In this document: positions 16,653-26,323 of the stretch, piece after piece
Layout of the letters: the number at the start of each line of letters is the position of its first letter
How positions within the stretch are numbered: position 1 is the first letter of the stretch
Notes under the pieces: generated by a model
What the model was told of the DNA's origin: nothing
Databases searched by the model: none
What the model saw: the letters and a program-made list of their open reading frames with translations, nothing else
Translations under genes and position numbers: made by a program
Source: JBKEBX01 sp047974615
GTDB taxonomy: Bacteria > Bacillota > Clostridia > Lachnospirales > CAMZNU01
Direction of reading: 5' to 3'
Assembly: GCA_047974615.1 (NCBI GenBank)
Contig: JBKECM010000082.1
Coordinates: forward strand, 50,275-114,274
DNA: 64,000 nt

Positions 16653-18794
16653 ATGAAAGAAAAAGATTTACTAAATATTCTTAATAGTATGACTACTGAA
16701 GAAAAATTTGGACAGTTAACTCAAAGTACTGCTGAACATTTTTTAAAAATGGATAATGAAGACTATAGTTCTGAAATAGTTGAAACTGGTCCAACAGGCG
16801 ATTTTTTAGGACTAAATGAGGATAATATTTTTACTATAGGTAGTGTATTAGGTGTTTCAAGTGCTAAAGTTATAAACCAAGTACAAAAAAATAATTTAGA
16901 AAAAAACGCACATGGAATACCTCTTTTGTTTATGCATGATGCTATTCATGGATACAAAACAATATTTCCTATTCCTCTTGCACTTTCTTGTAGTTGGGAT
17001 AGTGAAATAATTAAGAATGTTGCAAGCTATACAGCGAAAGAACTTCGTGCTACAGGTATTCACGTAAACTTTTCACCTATGGTTGACCTTGTTCGTGATT
17101 CTCGTTGGGGTAGAGTTATGGAAGCGTTTGGTGAAGATCATAAACTTGCCGGAGATTTAGGGAAAGCTATGGTTTATGGATATCAAAAAACAGACTGTGG
17201 GAATATTTCAGATGATGGAGTTGCAGCTTGTGTTAAGCATTTTGCTTGCTACGGTGCAGGTGAAGGCGGTGTGGATTATGCTTCAGTTGACTTGTCAATG
17301 AAAGAGTTTTATGGATATTATATTAAGCCTTATGAAATTGCTATTGAGGCTAAACCATGGTTTGTTATGAGTTCTTTTAATAGTATAAATGGTGAAGCAG
17401 TTACAGGAAGTAAATTTATATTAAAAGATGTATTGAGAAATCAATTAAATTTTGAAGGTATTTTAATTTCTGACTGGGGAGCAGTTATTGAATTATTAAA
17501 TCACGGAGTTTGTGAAAATCCTTATTGTGCAGGAGAATTAGCCTTTAATGCGGGTGTTGATATTGAAATGTGTTCAACTACTTATATGCAAAATGGTAGT
17601 AAATTTATTGAAAACAATGAGGAACTAGAAAAGCAACTTGATGATGCAGTATTTAAAGTACTTAAACTCAAAAATGATTTAGGCTTGTTTGAAAATCCAT
17701 ATGTTGACGAAAAAAAAGAAAGCACTACTATACTATCAGAAGAAATTAAGGAATTTGCTAAAGTAGCGGCGATTGAATCTTGCGTTTTATTAAAAAATGA
17801 TAATAGTGTTTTACCTTTTAAAAAAGAGTTAAAGTCTGTTGTGGTTATTGGTGAGTTTGCTAAAACTAATGAGTTGTTAGGTAACTGGGCTTGTAAAGGT
17901 AGTTTTGATGATGTAACTTCTTTAGAAGTTGGTGTTAAAAACTTTCTAGGTAAAGATACTAAAGTAAGTGCATATACATCACTTGATGAATTTAACACAA
18001 CAGAGGTTAAAAATGCAGATGCTGTAATTGTTACAGTAGGTGAAAGTTGGGAACTAAGTGGTGAAGGTCACAGTAGTGCAACTATTGATTTAGGCTTTAA
18101 ACAACAACAACTTGTTCAAGCTGTATCAAAACTTAATTCTAATGTAGCATGTGTTGTTTTTTCAGGAAGACCACTTGTATTAAGTTCAATAGAACCATAT
18201 ACTAAATCTATTTTATGGTGTTGGTATTTAGGCACTAAAACAGGTGATGCAGTTGCAGAATTATTATTTGGTAAGGAAATACCTTCTGGAAAATTAACAA
18301 TGTCATTACCTAGAGTTAATGGTCAAATGCCTTTAAGATACAATCACTTAAGATCAGGTCGACCTGCTAATGAGTCAACATATAGTAGTAGATATCAAGA
18401 TTGTGAAATTGGCCCGCTTTATAGATTTGGACACGGTCTAAGTTATGCAAACATAGAATATTCAAATTTTGAAATATCAGATAATAAAATTACTGAAAAT
18501 TCTAATATAAATATTTCCTTTGACATCATAAACAAAAGTGATTTTAGTTGTAAAGAAACAGCAATACTTTTTTTTGAAGACCCAGTTTCAAATATTGTTA
18601 GACCAGTTAGAGAAATGGTTAAATATGAAAAGGTTGAGTTGGAAAACTTTTCTAAGGTGAAAATTTCTTTTGAAATTTCTTTAGATGATTTAAAATACAC
18701 AAATGATAAAAATGAAAATTTAATCGAAAAAGGCAAAATAAACTTCTATTTAAATACAAATGAAAATAAAATTTTCGAAGTAGAAGTTTTATAA
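16653..18794 (+). CDS. GH3 beta-glycosidase (BglX-like), cytoplasmic
   Basis: 713 aa retaining exo-glycosidase. An N-terminal TIM barrel carries the substrate motif VKHFACYGAGEGG and the nucleophile Asp274 in GILISDWGA. A middle alpha/beta sandwich follows (about 360-570, with VGESWELSGEGHSS). A C-terminal fibronectin-III-like domain starts after FGHGLSYANIEYS. The length and domain order match BglX-type beta-glucosidase/beta-xylosidase. There is no signal peptide, so it works on imported oligosaccharides. The start is ATG 16653 with a weak site (GTGGTG), 10 nt after the GH4 stop. Specificity (glucose or xylose) cannot be read from the sequence. Confidence 0.92.
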   Translation: MKEKDLLNILNSMTTEEKFGQLTQSTAEHFLKMDNEDYSSEIVETGPTGDFLGLNEDNIFTIGSVLGVSSAKVINQVQKNNLEKNAHGIPLLFMHDAIHGYKTIFPIPLALSCSWDSEIIKNVASYTAKELRATGIHVNFSPMVDLVRDSRWGRVMEAFGEDHKLAGDLGKAMVYGYQKTDCGNISDDGVAACVKHFACYGAGEGGVDYASVDLSMKEFYGYYIKPYEIAIEAKPWFVMSSFNSINGEAVTGSKFILKDVLRNQLNFEGILISDWGAVIELLNHGVCENPYCAGELAFNAGVDIEMCSTTYMQNGSKFIENNEELEKQLDDAVFKVLKLKNDLGLFENPYVDEKKESTTILSEEIKEFAKVAAIESCVLLKNDNSVLPFKKELKSVVVIGEFAKTNELLGNWACKGSFDDVTSLEVGVKNFLGKDTKVSAYTSLDEFNTTEVKNADAVIVTVGESWELSGEGHSSATIDLGFKQQQLVQAVSKLNSNVACVVFSGRPLVLSSIEPYTKSILWCWYLGTKTGDAVAELLFGKEIPSGKLTMSLPRVNGQMPLRYNHLRSGRPANESTYSSRYQDCEIGPLYRFGHGLSYANIEYSNFEISDNKITENSNINISFDIINKSDFSCKETAILFFEDPVSNIVRPVREMVKYEKVELENFSKVKISFEISLDDLKYTNDKNENLIEKGKINFYLNTNENKIFEVEVL

Positions 18795-18838
18795 ATTAGG
18801 AGTTAAAAAAATCACACATAGAAAGAAGGTGAAAAACG

Positions 18839-20503
18839 GTGTTTGAAACTAGATTAGTTAGTTCGTTGGTTAAAATATTTCCAAATGATGAATTAAAGGC
18901 AGAATGTTTAAATAAAACAAGTGCTTTAATGGGCGATGTGGTATATTTTCAACTTGCAGTAAAGTCCGAAGAATTAGCACATAATGTAGAAGTTACCGTT
19001 TTATCTAATATAAATGAACATATAGAAATTGGATATGTTGGCTTAGTTCCTTCTATGTTACCAAATTATGGAGATCACGATGAGTACTTGTTAAAAACAG
19101 AAGCGGGACTCTTTCCTGATCCAATTTACCAAACAAATAAAATTTCTATGGTAAATGGGCAATGGAACAGTTTTTGGGTTACGATTAAGACTTCAGATTT
19201 GAAAGCGGATAAATATGAAATTATTTTGAATGTTAATTATAACAATGACAAAGTTGCTGAAGAGGTTTTTACACTTAACCTTCTTAATGTGAAAGTTAGT
19301 AATTCGAGTTTAAAGCACACTGAATGGTTTTACTTTGATTGTATTGCCGATTTTCATAAGACTGAAATGTTATCTGATGAGCATTTTGAAATTATCGGAA
19401 AATATATTGATAATTATGTTGAACATGGAATTAATATGATTTTAACGCCACTTTTTTCTCCTGCTTTAGAAATGAAAGTAAACGGGGATAGACCAACTGT
19501 TCAATTAGTCAAAATTTTTAAAGAAAATGAAGATTATTATTATGACTTTGATTTGTTAGATAGATTTATGACAATATGTTTGGAAAAAGATATAAAATAT
19601 TTTGAAATGACTCATCTATTTTCACAATGGGGAGCAGAATATGCACCTAAAATATATGCTGAAGTAGATGGTGAACAACGAAAAATTTTTGGCTGGCATA
19701 CAAGAGCTGATTCTGATGAATATAAAAATTTTTTAAAGTCTTTCTTGGAGGCTTTGCATATATTTCTTAAGAAAAAGAACCTTGAAAACATTTGCTATTT
19801 TCATATTTCAGATGAACCTAATATGAGTAATATAGAGCACTATAAAGTTGCTAGAGATATTATAAAGGAAATAGGTTGGAATGTGCCTATATTTGACGCA
19901 TTGTCTGATTTTGAATTTTATGAAAGAGGTTTAGTTGATATTCCAGTTGCATCTACTGAGCATATTTCAAAGTTTTTAAATAAGGATATTAAAAACTTAT
20001 GGGCTTATTATTGTTGTTGTGAATATAAAAACGGATTATCTAACAGATTTATGAGTATGCCTAGTTTACGTACACGTATTATCGGGTTGCAACTTTATAA
20101 AGCAAAGGTTGAAGGGTTTTTGCATTGGGGCTATAATCACTGGTACGGTCACAAATGTTTAAATATGGATATTAACCCATATTTAAACACAGATGCTGAT
20201 AGAGGGTTTCCTTCAGGTGATGCATTTTTAGTTTATCCTGGTAAAAGTGGACCAGTTAGCTCAATTCGACTTAAGTTACTTCATCAAGCATTTCAAGATG
20301 CTGACGCTTGTAGAACACTTGAAAATTTAGTAGGTAGAAAAGCAGTAATTGATTTGTTAGATGAAGAAATTCAAATTGATTTTGAAAATTACCCTAAAAG
20401 TGAGAAATGGCTACTAAATTTGAGAGAGAAAATAAATTATGAGATATTTGAAAATAAACAAAAAATTAACTCTAATAATAATGTGATAGGGGTGGAAAGA
20501 TGA
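18839..20503 (+). CDS. DUF4091 (GH123-like) domain protein
   Basis: 554 aa. An N-terminal beta-sandwich region (about 1-150) precedes a TIM-barrel-like DUF4091 region. Marks of the family: FHISDEPNMSN with an Asp-Glu pair like the catalytic pair of GH123/GH20-type enzymes, and GFLHWGYNHWYGHK near the C terminus. Members are annotated as putative glycosidases but few are characterised. There is no signal peptide, so a cytoplasmic hydrolase is inferred. Start GTG 18839 lies 8 nt after AAGGTG (18825-18830); no ATG fits. The stop overlaps the next gene by 4 nt (ATGA). The GH123-like fold suggests possible action on an N-acetylhexosamine, which would suit the NagB-like gene, but this is speculation. 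Confidence 0.8.
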   Translation: MFETRLVSSLVKIFPNDELKAECLNKTSALMGDVVYFQLAVKSEELAHNVEVTVLSNINEHIEIGYVGLVPSMLPNYGDHDEYLLKTEAGLFPDPIYQTNKISMVNGQWNSFWVTIKTSDLKADKYEIILNVNYNNDKVAEEVFTLNLLNVKVSNSSLKHTEWFYFDCIADFHKTEMLSDEHFEIIGKYIDNYVEHGINMILTPLFSPALEMKVNGDRPTVQLVKIFKENEDYYYDFDLLDRFMTICLEKDIKYFEMTHLFSQWGAEYAPKIYAEVDGEQRKIFGWHTRADSDEYKNFLKSFLEALHIFLKKKNLENICYFHISDEPNMSNIEHYKVARDIIKEIGWNVPIFDALSDFEFYERGLVDIPVASTEHISKFLNKDIKNLWAYYCCCEYKNGLSNRFMSMPSLRTRIIGLQLYKAKVEGFLHWGYNHWYGHKCLNMDINPYLNTDADRGFPSGDAFLVYPGKSGPVSSIRLKLLHQAFQDADACRTLENLVGRKAVIDLLDEEIQIDFENYPKSEKWLLNLREKINYEIFENKQKINSNNNVIGVER

Positions 20504-21414
20504 TTAAAAATAAAATGAAAAAATTAAAAGCACAATGGCCATTACAAATAATGGTTTGGCCTTGCATAATTTTAATGATTGTGTTTTCCTTTATTCCTAT
20601 GCTCGGTCTTATTATAGCTTTTCAAGATTATTCGCCCTATGACGGATTTTTAGGCTCGGAATTTGTTGCATTAGCTAACTTTAAATCATTTTTAACTGAT
20701 CCATTTTTTTTCGAGGCTTTAATTAATACATTTGGTATTAGTACAATAAAGCTATTTATAGGATTTCCAGCTGAGATAATACTTGCAATAATGATTTATG
20801 AACTTGCTGATTCAAAGTTTAAAAAAATTTCACAAACAATTTCATATTTACCTCACTTCCTTTCATGGGTTATATTAGGTGGTATGCTAATTTCATGGAT
20901 GGGTTCATCTGGTTTATTTAACAATATTTTAATAGGTTTAGGTATTATTGATACACCTATTTTATATTTAGGAAACCCTGACTGGTATTGGTGGATTGCT
21001 GCTCTTTCTGAAATTTGGAAAGAAATTGGTTGGGGTACGATTTTATACCTTGCTGCAATGGCGGGAATTGATCCAACACTATATGAAGCAGCTGAGGTAG
21101 ATGGAGCAGGTAAGTTAAAAAGAATTTGGCATATCTTACTACCTGGTATAAGAAGCATAATTATCTTGATGTTTGTACTACGTGTAAGTGGAATGATTGG
21201 TGCGAATTTAGACCAAGCATTAGTATTACAAAACTCTGCAAATTTAACAAAAAGTCAAGTAATAGATTCTTATGTTTATACAATGGGTATGAAAAATGGA
21301 GATTATTCCTATGCTACAGCAGTTGGTATTTTTTCATCTATTGTTTCTGTAACATTCTTACTAGTAGCAAATTTTTTAACTAAAAAAATTGATAATGAAA
21401 CTTCAATTTTTTAA
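20500..21414 (+). CDS. Sugar ABC importer permease 1 (LplB/YteP-like)
   Basis: 304 aa, six predicted transmembrane helices, of the MalF-type permeases of Lpl/Ytc/Yte oligosaccharide importers. The ATPase-contact EAA loop is YEAAEVDGAGKLKRIWHILL. The N-terminal WPLQIMVWPCIILMIVFSF is typical of this branch. ATG 20500 follows GGGGTGG and overlaps the DUF4091 stop. It works with the permease and lipoprotein that follow. No ATPase gene is in the locus, so a shared MsmK-type ATPase encoded elsewhere is expected, as for other importers of this class. Confidence 0.93.
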   Translation: MIKNKMKKLKAQWPLQIMVWPCIILMIVFSFIPMLGLIIAFQDYSPYDGFLGSEFVALANFKSFLTDPFFFEALINTFGISTIKLFIGFPAEIILAIMIYELADSKFKKISQTISYLPHFLSWVILGGMLISWMGSSGLFNNILIGLGIIDTPILYLGNPDWYWWIAALSEIWKEIGWGTILYLAAMAGIDPTLYEAAEVDGAGKLKRIWHILLPGIRSIIILMFVLRVSGMIGANLDQALVLQNSANLTKSQVIDSYVYTMGMKNGDYSYATAVGIFSSIVSVTFLLVANFLTKKIDNETSIF

Positions 21415-21432
21415 TAGAGAGGAGTGTTAAAG

Positions 21433-22287
21433 ATGTCAAAAGGTGAAAAATTTTTTAAAATATTTAATGTTGTATTTATTACGTTTTTTAGCCTACTAAT
21501 TATACTACCTATTACAAACATAATTGCACTTTCGTTTAACGATGGTTTAGATTCAGTAAAAGGCGGAATTTACTTTTGGCCGAGAGAGTTTACATTTGAA
21601 AATTATAAAGTAATGTTAAAAAACGAAGATATATATAATGCATTTATAGTATCTGGTATGAGAGTTTTAATTGGTGTAAGTGCCCACTTATTTATAACAG
21701 GTATTGCAGCTTATGCTATGAGTAAAACAAATCTAGTAGGTAGAAGTATATTTATAAAAATGGGTATTATAACTATGTATTTTAGTGGAGGAATGATCCC
21801 TACGTTTTTATTAATAAATTCATTAGGTTTATATAATTCATTTTGGGTATTCATTATTCCAACTATGTTTAGTTTTTATGATATGATTATTTTAATGAAT
21901 TTCTTTAGAAATTTACCTAGTTCACTTGAAGAAGCAGCAAAAATTGATGGTGCTGGTGTTTTTAAGATTTTCTTTAAAATAATTGTCCCATTATCTATGC
22001 CAGTATTTGCAACTATTGCACTTTTTCATGGCGTGTATCAATGGAATGACTATTTTACGGCAAAATTGTATATAGATGATGCTAATTTATTTCCAATTCA
22101 ATATTATTTATATTTGATGTTAACAAGTGTGGGTAATCAAGATGCAGTAAAAGCAGGAGCAGTAATACCTACACAAGCATTGCAACAAGCGGCTATGGTT
22201 ATTACAACATTGCCAATAGTATGTATTTATCCTTTCCTACAAAAATACTTTATAAGTGGTATGTTAATAGGTGGGGTTAAAGAATAA
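21433..22287 (+). CDS. Sugar ABC importer permease 2 (LplC/YtcP-like)
   Basis: 284 aa, six predicted helices, MalG-type. EAA loop LEEAAKIDGAGVFKIFFKI; the C terminus ends in YFISGMLIGGVKE as in other CUT1 permeases. Start ATG 21433 lies 8 nt after GGAG (21421-21424). A GTG at 21424 overlaps the ribosome binding site and is rejected. It sits 18 nt after the first permease. Together they form the channel for the oligosaccharide bound by the lipoprotein at 22364. Confidence 0.93.
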   Translation: MSKGEKFFKIFNVVFITFFSLLIILPITNIIALSFNDGLDSVKGGIYFWPREFTFENYKVMLKNEDIYNAFIVSGMRVLIGVSAHLFITGIAAYAMSKTNLVGRSIFIKMGIITMYFSGGMIPTFLLINSLGLYNSFWVFIIPTMFSFYDMIILMNFFRNLPSSLEEAAKIDGAGVFKIFFKIIVPLSMPVFATIALFHGVYQWNDYFTAKLYIDDANLFPIQYYLYLMLTSVGNQDAVKAGAVIPTQALQQAAMVITTLPIVCIYPFLQKYFISGMLIGGVKE

Positions 22288-22363
22288 ATTAAAAATATTA
22301 AAGTGTTTATTCTCTTAAAATAATAGAAGGGCAATAAACGCAAAGATTTTAGAGGAGGCTATT

Positions 22364-24004
22364 ATGAAGAAATTTAAAAAAGGATTATCCGTGTTACTTG
22401 TTTTAGCTGTATCAGCAGCTACTATTACAGCATGTGGCAGTAGCAATGAAAGTGCTACTGGTGATGATGAATGGAATTTACCTGAACCGACATTCACAGT
22501 TGATGCAAATACACCAAGTTGGAAAATTGATGACAGTACAGCTGATATTGATTGGTATATGGGATTTGACTGGTTTACTCCTGGTCAACAAGATTCCGTT
22601 GCTATGAATTATCTTAAAGAAGATACTGGAGTAAACATTACGTATCAAAGTGGTGGGAATGATAAAATAAATTCCTTAATCGCTGCTAACAACTTACCTG
22701 ATGTTATTACAGTAAATGAAGGTGATGCATCATTAATTGCCGATTTAGAAAAGGTTGCTATACCAATTGAGGTTCTTTCAGAAAAATATGACCCATATTT
22801 TATGAGTACAGTTGCTGACCCAGAAATAGTTAAATTTTATCAAAATGCAGATGGACATCTTTATATGTATCCAAACTATGCAATTCCACCATCAGACTAT
22901 GAAAATGGTGGCGTATATGGAAATGAAGCTTTTCTTGTAAGAAAAGATATTTATGAAGCTATAGGTTCCCCAGATATGAGTACTCCAGAAGGGTTTTTAG
23001 ATGCCCTTGCTAAAGCACAAGAGTTAGGTGAAACAGATGGTACTGGTAAAGAAGTAATTCCTTTTGGTATCAATCATATTGAACCAAATAATATAGGCAC
23101 TGATGTTTCTTTAGCAAATATGTTAGGTATTCCAACTACTGAAGATGGCAAAATTATTGATAGATATACAGATCCTGACTTTGTATCTTGGATGAAAGTT
23201 TTTGCAGAAGCTAATCGTGAAGGTTATATGGATCCTGACGTTATTACATTGGTTGATGCAGATAGACAAGCTAGAATAACAAATGGTTCATATTTTGCAT
23301 ATTTAAACTCAAATCTTAATGCAGACCCATATACACTTACTAGCTGGTATAACCAAGATTCTTCTAAAGCATATATTGCAGTTGATGGACCAGCATCTTT
23401 AGTTGGTAATCCTGTAACATATTCAGGACCAAATTTAACAGGATGGACTCGTACTTTTGTTTCAAAAACTTGTAGTAATCCACAGAAAGTAATGGAAGTT
23501 ATTACTTATCTTTCTTCTGAAGAAGGTGCTTTAGCTGTATATTTTGGTAGAGAAGGTGTAGATTACACAATGGAAGGTGAAAAAGCAGTACCAAACCAAG
23601 AAATTACAGATTTATATAATTCTGATCCTGGTGCTTATCAAATTAAATATGGTTTTGGTGAAATTTACCAATTCAATAATACTTCATTTACTTCAATTTT
23701 ATATGGTGTTGAACAATTTGGTTTAGGTCTTCAACAACCAAAACAATTCACAGTAGATTATATTGTTTCAGATAATTCTGTTTTTGAAAAGGATAAATAT
23801 TTATCTTCTGAGGAACAACGTAATAATGAAAGAATTAAAACACAATGGTTCCAAACTTTTTCAAAAATGATAACAGCTAGTGATGATGCAGAAGTTGATA
23901 GTTTAATGCAAGAGTATGTTGATTTTAGAGATGCAAATGGATATGCTGAAATCGAAACTGCACAAAATAAAGCAATAGCTGAAAATATTGAAAAATTAAA
24001 ATAG
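22364..24004 (+). CDS. Sugar ABC importer substrate-binding lipoprotein (LipO/YtcQ-like)
   Basis: 546 aa, longer than usual sugar-binding proteins but normal for the LipO/YtcQ/YesO group that binds oligosaccharides. Lipoprotein signal MKKFKKGLSVLLVLAVSAA ends in ITAC with Cys24, then a short Ser/Asp linker. Mature domain: SBP type 1 fold with DWYMGFDWFTPGQQDSV, GNDKINSLIAANNLPDVIT and the C-terminal closing lobe. ATG 22364 follows GAGGAGG. It is the only exported protein of the locus apart from membrane carriers, so it defines substrate recognition. A stem-loop with a GCAA tetraloop follows at once and may protect this part of the mRNA. Confidence 0.93.
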   Translation: MKKFKKGLSVLLVLAVSAATITACGSSNESATGDDEWNLPEPTFTVDANTPSWKIDDSTADIDWYMGFDWFTPGQQDSVAMNYLKEDTGVNITYQSGGNDKINSLIAANNLPDVITVNEGDASLIADLEKVAIPIEVLSEKYDPYFMSTVADPEIVKFYQNADGHLYMYPNYAIPPSDYENGGVYGNEAFLVRKDIYEAIGSPDMSTPEGFLDALAKAQELGETDGTGKEVIPFGINHIEPNNIGTDVSLANMLGIPTTEDGKIIDRYTDPDFVSWMKVFAEANREGYMDPDVITLVDADRQARITNGSYFAYLNSNLNADPYTLTSWYNQDSSKAYIAVDGPASLVGNPVTYSGPNLTGWTRTFVSKTCSNPQKVMEVITYLSSEEGALAVYFGREGVDYTMEGEKAVPNQEITDLYNSDPGAYQIKYGFGEIYQFNNTSFTSILYGVEQFGLGLQQPKQFTVDYIVSDNSVFEKDKYLSSEEQRNNERIKTQWFQTFSKMITASDDAEVDSLMQEYVDFRDANGYAEIETAQNKAIAENIEKLK

Positions 24005-24024
24005 TACTATAAATAAATTATTAT

Positions 24025-24054
24025 ACAAGAGCTGGTCGCAAGGCTGGCTTTTGT
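24025..24054 (+). other. Intercistronic stem-loop with GNRA (GCAA) tetraloop
   Basis: 13 continuous pairs (several G.U) close a GCAA loop: ACAAGAGCTGGTC, GCAA, GGCTGGCTTTTGT. No T run follows, and the next gene starts 20 nt later. This is best read as an mRNA 3'-end stabiliser or partial terminator that raises the yield of the binding protein. Confidence 0.65.
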
Positions 24055-24074
24055 AATAAAATAAGGAGGTATAT

Positions 24075-24656
24075 ATGTTTAGTATAGATGGTAAATTATA
24101 TGGTATTTTAGTAACTATAATGAACTTAGTTATTTTGGATTTATTGCTCATAGTGACTTTTATACCTATATTTACAATACCTATAGGTATATTATTTGTA
24201 TGTCAAGGTTGTATTAATATTTTGCAAGATAAAAAATTTAATTATGGTTTCAAATTTAGCAAAAAGATTTATATTAGATTATTGTCACTTACTGTTTTGA
24301 CTGTATGCTCAATTTTGACTATTTTAACTTTGTTTTCACCAAATAATATTTTTCCAGGCTATATACTAATTTCAATAATAATTTCTTTTTTAGTAGTATC
24401 ATACATTATGATTTTACTTTATTCTGACAATTTACTACTTTTATTTAAAAGTGCTTTTTATTATACTTTAATATTTTTTTACAAGACTGTAGTACCTATT
24501 TTTTTATTATTAATAGTTTTTACACACCCATTAAGTTTTGGTATGTTTATGACAATGTTAGTTATACCAATAATTTATCTTTATGTATTTATACGTATTA
24601 ATTTTAACGGTATTTCAGAAATAAAATGGCTTACGAAAAATGAAGAATTACTATAA
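24075..24656 (+). CDS. YesL-like (DUF624) membrane protein
   Basis: 193 aa with about five hydrophobic helices (residues 12-45, 75-95, 98-120, 125-150, 150-175). The family is regularly found beside Lpl/Yes-type oligosaccharide importers in Firmicutes; its role is unknown and an accessory function in transport is assumed. ATG 24075 follows AAGGAGG, 71 nt after the binding-protein stop with the tetraloop hairpin between. It appears to be the last gene of the 13.6-24.7 kb operon, since a weak hairpin and a gap of 205 bp follow. Confidence 0.8.
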   Translation: MFSIDGKLYGILVTIMNLVILDLLLIVTFIPIFTIPIGILFVCQGCINILQDKKFNYGFKFSKKIYIRLLSLTVLTVCSILTILTLFSPNNIFPGYILISIIISFLVVSYIMILLYSDNLLLLFKSAFYYTLIFFYKTVVPIFLLLIVFTHPLSFGMFMTMLVIPIIYLYVFIRINFNGISEIKWLTKNEELL

Positions 24657-24695
24657 AAATTACAATTAATGTATATGTATCTAAATATTATATAA

Positions 24696-24735
24696 AAGCA
24701 ACATATTACTTTCTACAAAGGTAAAAAGTGTGCTT
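24696..24735 (+). terminator. Weak hairpin at the end of the importer operon
   Basis: AAGCA and ACTTTcTAC pair with GTAaAAAGT and TGCTT around AAAG. The tail TGTATATTTTG is only moderately T-rich. Beyond it, to 24861, the sequence is AT-rich and holds an operator-like TTAATTAAATATATTAAT (24822-24839). Confidence 0.45.
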
Positions 24736-24861
24736 GTATATTTTGAAAAAAATTTATAAAAACTATAAATACGAAAATTCTAAAATATAACTAAATACTA
24801 TTTTTTAAGAAGTGTTATATTTTAATTAAATATATTAATACAATTTGAAAGGAAATATATT

Positions 24862-26154
24862 ATGAAAACAGAATTACAATATTACGACATTTTTCCAAAA
24901 GTGGTATTAAAAAATAAAGAAACAATAGTAACTATTAAGTCCCTTGGTAAACATACAAATTTTGAAAATGGTGATGTTTATAAAATATATCCATTACCAA
25001 TGAATGAAGTATATGCAAACTTTAAGGTAGATAGTCCTTTCATTGAAGCTACTGCTTCTTCTACAAAAATTTCTTTCAGTTTTTCATTTAAAAAAGAGCA
25101 ACAATATAATATTGTTTTATTCGATAAAAATGATAAAGTAGTTGTTGATTTAAGAATGTATTGTTTGGAAGATGATTTATATGAACTTATTCCTCTAAAA
25201 GGCGACCTTCACGTTCATTCTTTTCGTTCTGATGGAAAAGAATCTCCTGAGATAGTTGCTGCTAATTATAGAAAAGCTGGTTTTGATTTTATGACAATTA
25301 CTGATCATGAAATGATGTACCCTTCTTATGAAGCTATTGAGTGCTATAAGGAGGCTGAAATTGATTTGTTAATTGTACCTGGTGAAGAAGTTCATACCCC
25401 TAATAATGAAGTTCATATTGTGAATTTTGGTGGAAGTATAAGTGTTAATGAATTTTTTCAAAAAAATAGTGAGAAATACTATGAAGAAGTAAAAGAAGTA
25501 GAAAAAGACTTAGAAAAGATAGATGGTGTTGATTCATATCAATTAGCATCAAGTATTTGGGCTTTTAATAAAATTAAAGAAAATGGCGGGTTAGCTATTT
25601 TTCCTCACCCAAATTGGGTTTACGAATATTGCTATCATATACCTGAAAAACTAAAACTTGCTTTGTTTGAACTTGGTGCTTTTGATGCTTTTGAATTAAT
25701 TGGTGGACAGTCCCTTAATGAAAATACTATGCAAATTAATTTATATAACGAGTTATGTGCAAAAGGAATTTCAGTGCCTATTGTTGGTAGTAGTGATTCT
25801 CACGGAACTATTAACTCGGAGTGGTTTCAGATAGGAAAAACTGTTGTTCTTGCAAAAGAAAATAGTAAAGATGAAATCATATCTGCTATTAAAGGCTATA
25901 AGGCAGCTGCATTAGAACAATATGCAAGTAATGGTGAAATTAGACCTCGTGTATATGGTCCGTTCCGTATTGCAAGTTATGTAGAATTTTTGATAAATGA
26001 ATATTTTCCATTACATGATGAATTATGTTTTGAAGAGGGACGTTTGATGAAGGATTATGTTAATTGTGTTGAAAACTCAAAAGAAGAATTAAAAATGCTT
26101 AAGGGTAGAACTAATAAGTTGATAAATAAATATTTTGGAAAAAATATTATTTAA
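24862..26154 (+). CDS. PHP-domain metallohydrolase, CehA/McbA-like
   Basis: 430 aa. An N-terminal beta-rich domain (about 1-110) precedes a PHP domain: metal motif GDLHVHSFRSDG, TITDHEMMY, GEEVHTPNNEVHIVNFGG, FPHPNW, and C-terminal GSSDSHG. All histidine/aspartate ligands are in place, so it should be an active phosphoesterase or related hydrolase. CehA/McbA members hydrolyse varied esters; in sugar loci the substrate is usually unknown and could be a phosphorylated or esterified sugar. No signal peptide. ATG 24862 follows AAAGGAAA. It begins a second transcription group (PHP, MFS, GH30) of the locus. Confidence 0.85.
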   Translation: MKTELQYYDIFPKVVLKNKETIVTIKSLGKHTNFENGDVYKIYPLPMNEVYANFKVDSPFIEATASSTKISFSFSFKKEQQYNIVLFDKNDKVVVDLRMYCLEDDLYELIPLKGDLHVHSFRSDGKESPEIVAANYRKAGFDFMTITDHEMMYPSYEAIECYKEAEIDLLIVPGEEVHTPNNEVHIVNFGGSISVNEFFQKNSEKYYEEVKEVEKDLEKIDGVDSYQLASSIWAFNKIKENGGLAIFPHPNWVYEYCYHIPEKLKLALFELGAFDAFELIGGQSLNENTMQINLYNELCAKGISVPIVGSSDSHGTINSEWFQIGKTVVLAKENSKDEIISAIKGYKAAALEQYASNGEIRPRVYGPFRIASYVEFLINEYFPLHDELCFEEGRLMKDYVNCVENSKEELKMLKGRTNKLINKYFGKNII

Positions 26155-26213
26155 CTATACTATACTTTTATACAATTAAACTAATAGTAGTTAAACAATC
26201 ATTGAAGATTTGA

Positions 26214-26294
26214 GGCGTTTCAGAAAATGTTACATTTTGGTGATTTTAGATTTGCTACGCAAATCATAACATAATTGCATTTTGTAATGATGCC
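26214..26294. repeat. Degenerate MITE-A copy
   Basis: The right end, read on the minus strand, is GGCATCATTACAAAATGC, close to the MITE-A tip. The left end GGCGTTTCAGAAAATG is poorly matched and flanking duplications are lost. It contains a small palindrome GATTTGCtacGCAAATC. It ends 30 bp before the MFS start, so it forms part of that gene's leader. Confidence 0.55.
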
Positions 26295-26323
26295 ATATAT
26301 TAAATAAATTGGGAGGTTATGTA

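Noticed and set aside
17582..17998. 138-codon minus-strand frame opposite the GH3 gene
   Set aside because: Shadow frame rich in Ser/Leu, typical of antisense to AT-rich coding sequence.
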